The translations under genes and the position numbers were made by a program. Under the pieces are notes generated by a model that did no database searches, had not been told where the DNA came from, and saw only the letters and a program-made list of their open reading frames with translations. A stretch of 64,000 nucleotides of DNA from Phallusia mammillata (taxonomy: Eukaryota > Chordata > Ascidiacea > Phlebobranchia > Ascidiidae), in NCBI GenBank assembly GCA_003260075.1, contig QLIY01000050.1:165525-229524 (forward strand), in the 5' to 3' direction. This document shows positions 61,377-64,000 of the stretch, piece after piece. Positions within the stretch are counted from its first letter, which is position 1. Every line of letters starts with the position of its first letter.

Positions 61377-61971
61377 TTAAAAGACGCTGTTGAAAAAAAA
61401 CTGTATTAGACTATGCCGGAAGGTTAAAAAAGCTTTCAGATACTGATGATAATCCTACTTTCTCAGCTAAGTAGTTATAACTGATTTAACTGTTAACAAA
61501 CAAAGCAAATAACTTGAGAGAATTTTCTAACGAGTAAGAAATTTTACTTCAGGGAGAAACTGCACTTTTACTTTAGTTTTAACATTTCAAAAACGTTTTT
61601 AGTTTTTTCAACTGAGCCCACGACAGCACCTTAAAATTGATTGGTAAATTAATCCACTTTTATCAACTTTGTGTCATATCGGCAAGGAATAAATACACTA
61701 AACTAATCGAAAATAGTACCAAAATTGGATTGTCCAAGAAAAGTTTGAAAAACACTTACATATGCATAACTAATAAGTTATAATAGCAGTAATAAACACT
61801 GCATAACTATCTGCCATCAATTATATTCTCATTTACCCTGGTATTGTTTCAGCTTCTTTACGTCGTCTCAACCAGCAAATGCGACAAGAAATGCAAGCCC
61901 TCGACGATCAAATCAACTCTTACCAGAAAACCATCGGCAACCAATCAAAAAAGAAGATACCGGCCACGTGA
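49182..61971 (+). CDS. KIF12: KIF12-type kinesin motor protein
   Basis: Fifteen exons: 49182-49291, 49460-49522, 49671-49837, 50093-50202, 51202-51357, 51826-52053, 52471-52615, 53835-53953, 57355-57443, 57896-58077, 58365-58468, 58585-58721, 60019-60360, 60838-61234, 61853-61971; about 820 aa (human KIF12 is about 650). An acidic N terminus is followed by the motor (about 52-400): RIRPL, P-loop GQTGSGKT (134-141), YLEIYNEQV, switch I NEHSSRSH (260-267), switch II DLAGSE (296-301), [30 protein letters not shown] coiled coil (about 402-430 and 485-535) contains [20 protein letters not shown], close to the human KIF12 neck/stalk, which is the basis for the family call. The tail is Pro/Ser/Gln-rich, ending in a short coil ([19 protein letters not shown]). 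Intron 4 has a GC donor (50203). The C run at 61056-61079 breaks exon 14; frame resumes from 61081 only if the gap length differs by 2 mod 3. Confidence 0.93.
56527..56589 (+). CDS. Candidate alternative first exon in KIF12
   Basis: ATG opens [21 protein letters not shown] and ends at GAG|GTAAAA in phase 0, the same phase as the next exon at 57355. A transcript starting here would lack nearly the whole motor but keep its last helix, the coiled coil and tail. The short length makes chance possible. Confidence 0.25.
56819..56959. mobile_element. Foldback element in KIF12 intron
   Basis: The arms AAAAACATAACTGCCA and TGGCAGTTATGTTTTT are inverted repeats, with AAGTACT/AGTACT continuing the match inward. 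The centre contains GTTGTCATCATCAGTGC, similar to GCCATCATCAG at about 20010. No clear target duplication. Confidence 0.6.
58166..58260. mobile_element. hAT family C left-end fragment
   Basis: CAGTGTTTCCCAACCTTTTTCGAC matches the start of the intact family C element at 62102 (CAGTGGTTCCCAATCTTCATCGAC) in order and spacing. No matching right end was found, so it is probably truncated. Confidence 0.45.
59069..59361 (+). CDS. Candidate alternative terminal exon of KIF12
   Basis: After CTTCTATCAG the frame [18 protein letters not shown] is open for 97 codons to TGA at 59359-59361, in a GC/CpG-richer patch inside an AT-rich intron. It includes a Pro/Gly-rich part ([20 protein letters not shown]) and then a hydrophobic part ([12 protein letters not shown]). 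It joins in phase 0 to a second donor of exon 12 (GGC|GTAAGC at 58713), 8 nt before the main donor. AATAAA follows at 59586. This would replace the last three exons. No transcript evidence; it may be unrelated. Confidence 0.3.
60490..60646. mobile_element. Decayed hAT family A copy
   Basis: The right end CCCGCTTGCATTTACAACTCTG (ending 60646), with GGTTTCGGGCCCC before it, is the family A terminus with a small insertion. The left end is poorly preserved (TGTTATTTGCAAC near 60486) and no target duplication is clear. Confidence 0.5.
61056..61079. other. Gap placeholder inside KIF12 exon 14
   Basis: 24 C between SSAP and SDVSRF. The frame after the run is shifted relative to the frame before it, so the run does not represent real proline codons of this length. 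Confidence 0.75.
61294..61373. other. Assembly gap placeholder (long C run)
   Basis: 80 C in the last KIF12 intron, without flanking duplication. Confidence 0.85.
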
Positions 61972-62101
61972 CCGTGACGTCACAACACTTTTGTTCACAT
62001 ACACAGTTTTTATTGTGTTCGTTGTGACAGTTTTTTTAGCCAGTTTAACTTAACGAAAGCTAAAAAACGTTTCACTAAAAACATAAATCAATGCTCTAGG
62101 G

Positions 62102-62364
62102 CAGTGGTTCCCAATCTTCATCGACGAATTCCTCCCTTAACAATTTAAAACATTTTCATTCCTCCCCATTAGACTACATAATAGATGCCAAACCATACAA
62201 AGATTATTTAAAAATAGGTTTTTTAATAATTTGTTAAATGACCTGTTAGGTCATACAGAGATAAAGTCTGCATTTACAAACAACATGTACACATTGAAGT
62301 AAATTCCTCCCTCAAGTTAAAATTCCCACCTTAACGGGAATTCCTTCCTGGCTGGGAACCACTG
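62102..62364. mobile_element. Non-autonomous hAT element, family C (263 bp)
   Basis: Ends CAGTGGTTCCCAATCTT and GGCTGGGAACCACTG are inverted repeats. Perfect 8-bp target duplication CTCTAGGG at 62094-62101 and 62365-62372. No transposase frame. Confidence 0.93.
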
Positions 62365-62909
62365 CTCTAGGGCCCTATTTTAGACTTGCGGCGATAATGA
62401 CAAACGGCAAACAATAAGACGTTGTTCTGTGTGTTTACAATTTTGTTCTCAAAAACATTTTATTTTCTTTCACTTGTTATTTATAGTGTTACACATAAAG
62501 GTGTTGATATAATTATGAACTTGCATACGTTTTTTAAAGCTTTAATGCAATTCACTGTGTGAAATACGCCCAAACCATTCCTTTTCAAACGCACTTTGTG
62601 ATTTAAAGTACCTTCAGTTTAATAACTAGAAGAATGGCTTGTGTGCATTTTTTATGACTTGTATTTTATCTATTGCACAATAGCACTCATTAACCTTAAT
62701 TTGTTAGGTTCAAAGACATAGTACCAAGACAAATCAAAAAACATTTTTCGTTTTCATGTGTCACTTGTTTTTTCTTAAAAAAATATGTTATATTTTACTG
62801 AGGAATAATTACTTGTTTTGAACTTTTTCCCTGAATGCATTATTCGTAAACGATGAACACTGAGATCGAAGTGGGGCATATTGTGCACTTTTACCTACAT
62901 GAGATAAAA

Positions 62910-62915
62910 AATAAA
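62910..62915 (+). terminator. Possible KIF12 poly-A signal
   Basis: AATAAA 940 bp after the KIF12 stop. A hAT element lies between, so assignment is weak. Confidence 0.25.
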
Positions 62916-63013
62916 ACAATACATTCAACTTCAAATCGTGTCAAAACAACGCACATTATTTACAGGCCGTCAAACAATTTCGCTTTTTTGAGGGGGTAGC
63001 CATTTCCATTTCT

Positions 63014-64000
63014 ATGCAGGTCAAAACGTTGAAGATCCGGTTTTCGGTGGGTTCTAATTTTAGCCGCATCCTACAAAGCCTCCTTTCCGTTTTTCGATTT
63101 TTAGGGGTGAAAAATTTTATTAAGAAAAAATATTCTGGCGAAAACCCACCGAAAACCGGATATTTCTTCGAATTTTTGACCCCCAAAAATCGAAAAAACG
63201 GAAAGGCTATCTTAGGTTTTTTTCAAAAATCAAGTCAAAATTGTCGATTTTAAAAACCGGTTTAAACCAGTGGAGGTTCGGTAGGAGGTAGAAACCGGTC
63301 TAAACCAGTTTGAAACTAGAAATATCCGAATCGGGTCAAAATTTTTGGTTTTGAAAACCGGTTCAAACCGGTTTTGGAGCGGGTCAAAATTTTCGATTTT
63401 AGAAACTGGTTTAAACCTGTTTGGAGGTTGGTAGGAGGCAGAAACCGGTCAAAACCAGTTTGAAACTGGAATATTCCAATGAAAACCTACCGAAAACCGA
63501 ATTTTTCTTCAATTTTTTGACATCCTGAAATCGAAAAAACGGAAAGGCTATAGCCTTAGGGTTTTTTCAAAAATCGAGTCAAAAATTGTCGATTCTATAG
63601 CCTTTGGGGTTTTTCAAAAATCGGGTCAAATTTTCTATTTTGGCGATTCCGTTCAAACCGGTTTGGAGGTTCGGTAGGAGGCTGAAACCGGTCAAAAAAG
63701 AAACCGGTCTAAACAAGTTTGAAACTGGAATATTCCGGCGAAAACCCACCGAAAACCGGATATTTCTTCGATTTTTTGACCCCCAAAATTCGAAAAAACG
63801 GAAAGGCCTTAGGATTTATTCAAAAATCGAGTCAAAATTATCGATTTTAAAATCCGGTTCAAACCGGTTTGGAGGTTCGGTAGGAGGCAGAAACCGGTTA
63901 AACCCAAGGAATATTCCGGCGAAAACCCACCGAAAACCGGATTTTTCTTCGATTTGTTGACCCCCCAAATCCGAAAAAACGGAAAGGCCTTAGGGATTAG
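63014..64000. repeat. Complex satellite with AAACCGGTTT palindromes
   Basis: Modules recur in order: AAACCGGTTT words, GGAGGTTCGGTAGGAGG, GAATATTCCGGCGAAAACCC, ACCGAAAACCGGATATTTCT, TTTTTGACCCCCAAAA, CGAAAAAACGGAAAGGC, TTTTTCAAAAATCGAGTCAAAA. The AAAACCCACC word starts near 63141, 63482, 63741 and 63922, so unit length varies (341, 259, 181). The first part (63040-63110) is in inverted orientation. The array continues past the window. Open frames inside it are repeat-derived. Confidence 0.88.

Larger units (their letters stand above)
61972..62953 (+). other. KIF12 3' region
   Basis: No coding exon recognised. It contains TGACGTCA overlapping the stop region (61975-61982), the intact hAT family C element (62102-62364) and a late AATAAA at 62910-62915 that could end the transcript. 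Confidence 0.45.

Noticed and set aside
1..64000. tRNA, rRNA and CRISPR arrays
   Set aside because: Scanning by eye for B-box words (GGTTCRANNCC), rRNA-like stretches and regularly spaced short repeats gave nothing supportable.

Overview
The window is invertebrate chordate DNA, most like a Ciona-type ascidian. It is AT-rich, its genes are split into many short exons, and it carries single-copy relatives of vertebrate families (one SMURF with the three-WW layout, one GGA, one KIF12). A perfect copy of the 16-nt Ciona spliced-leader sequence, as I remember it, lies at 17651-17666. The species call is an inference; the gene calls rest on exon-by-exon translation with matching intron phases.

Layout. 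(1) 1-587, minus strand: the 5' end of a protein kinase gene that runs off the left edge. (2) 3101-31569, plus: a SMURF-type HECT ubiquitin ligase (C2-WW-WW-WW-HECT, 13 coding exons, about 758 aa). It has an 18.6-kb first intron that holds a candidate alternative first coding exon at 16450-16492. (3) 35251-45350, plus: a GGA clathrin adaptor (VHS-GAT-hinge-GAE, 14 exons, 677 aa). (4) 49182-61971, plus: a KIF12-type kinesin (15 exons, about 820 aa). (5) 63014-64000: a complex satellite built on AAACCGGTTT palindromes. SMURF (signalling ubiquitylation), GGA (Golgi-endosome sorting) and KIF12 (microtubule motor) are separate genes with no operon-like spacing. All four genes have a 3' splice site shortly upstream of the ATG with no obvious upstream exon, as expected for spliced-leader trans-splicing.

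Mobile DNA is mostly short non-autonomous hAT-type elements. Several have intact terminal inverted repeats and 8-bp target duplications, and one is nested inside another.

Assembly warning. At least 23 homopolymer runs (G left of 42.3 kb, C right of 47.1 kb) look like gap placeholders. Those of about 10 bases are usually flanked by two near-identical copies of the same sequence, meaning unmerged overlapping contigs or haplotypes. They duplicate a HECT exon of SMURF and an exon of GGA, and break exons of SMURF and KIF12. Reading frames were worked out by ignoring these joins.

CpG content is strongly mosaic: nearly absent at about 1.6-4.5 kb and 35-42 kb, high at about 4.6-34 kb. This matches the known mosaic methylation of ascidian genomes.
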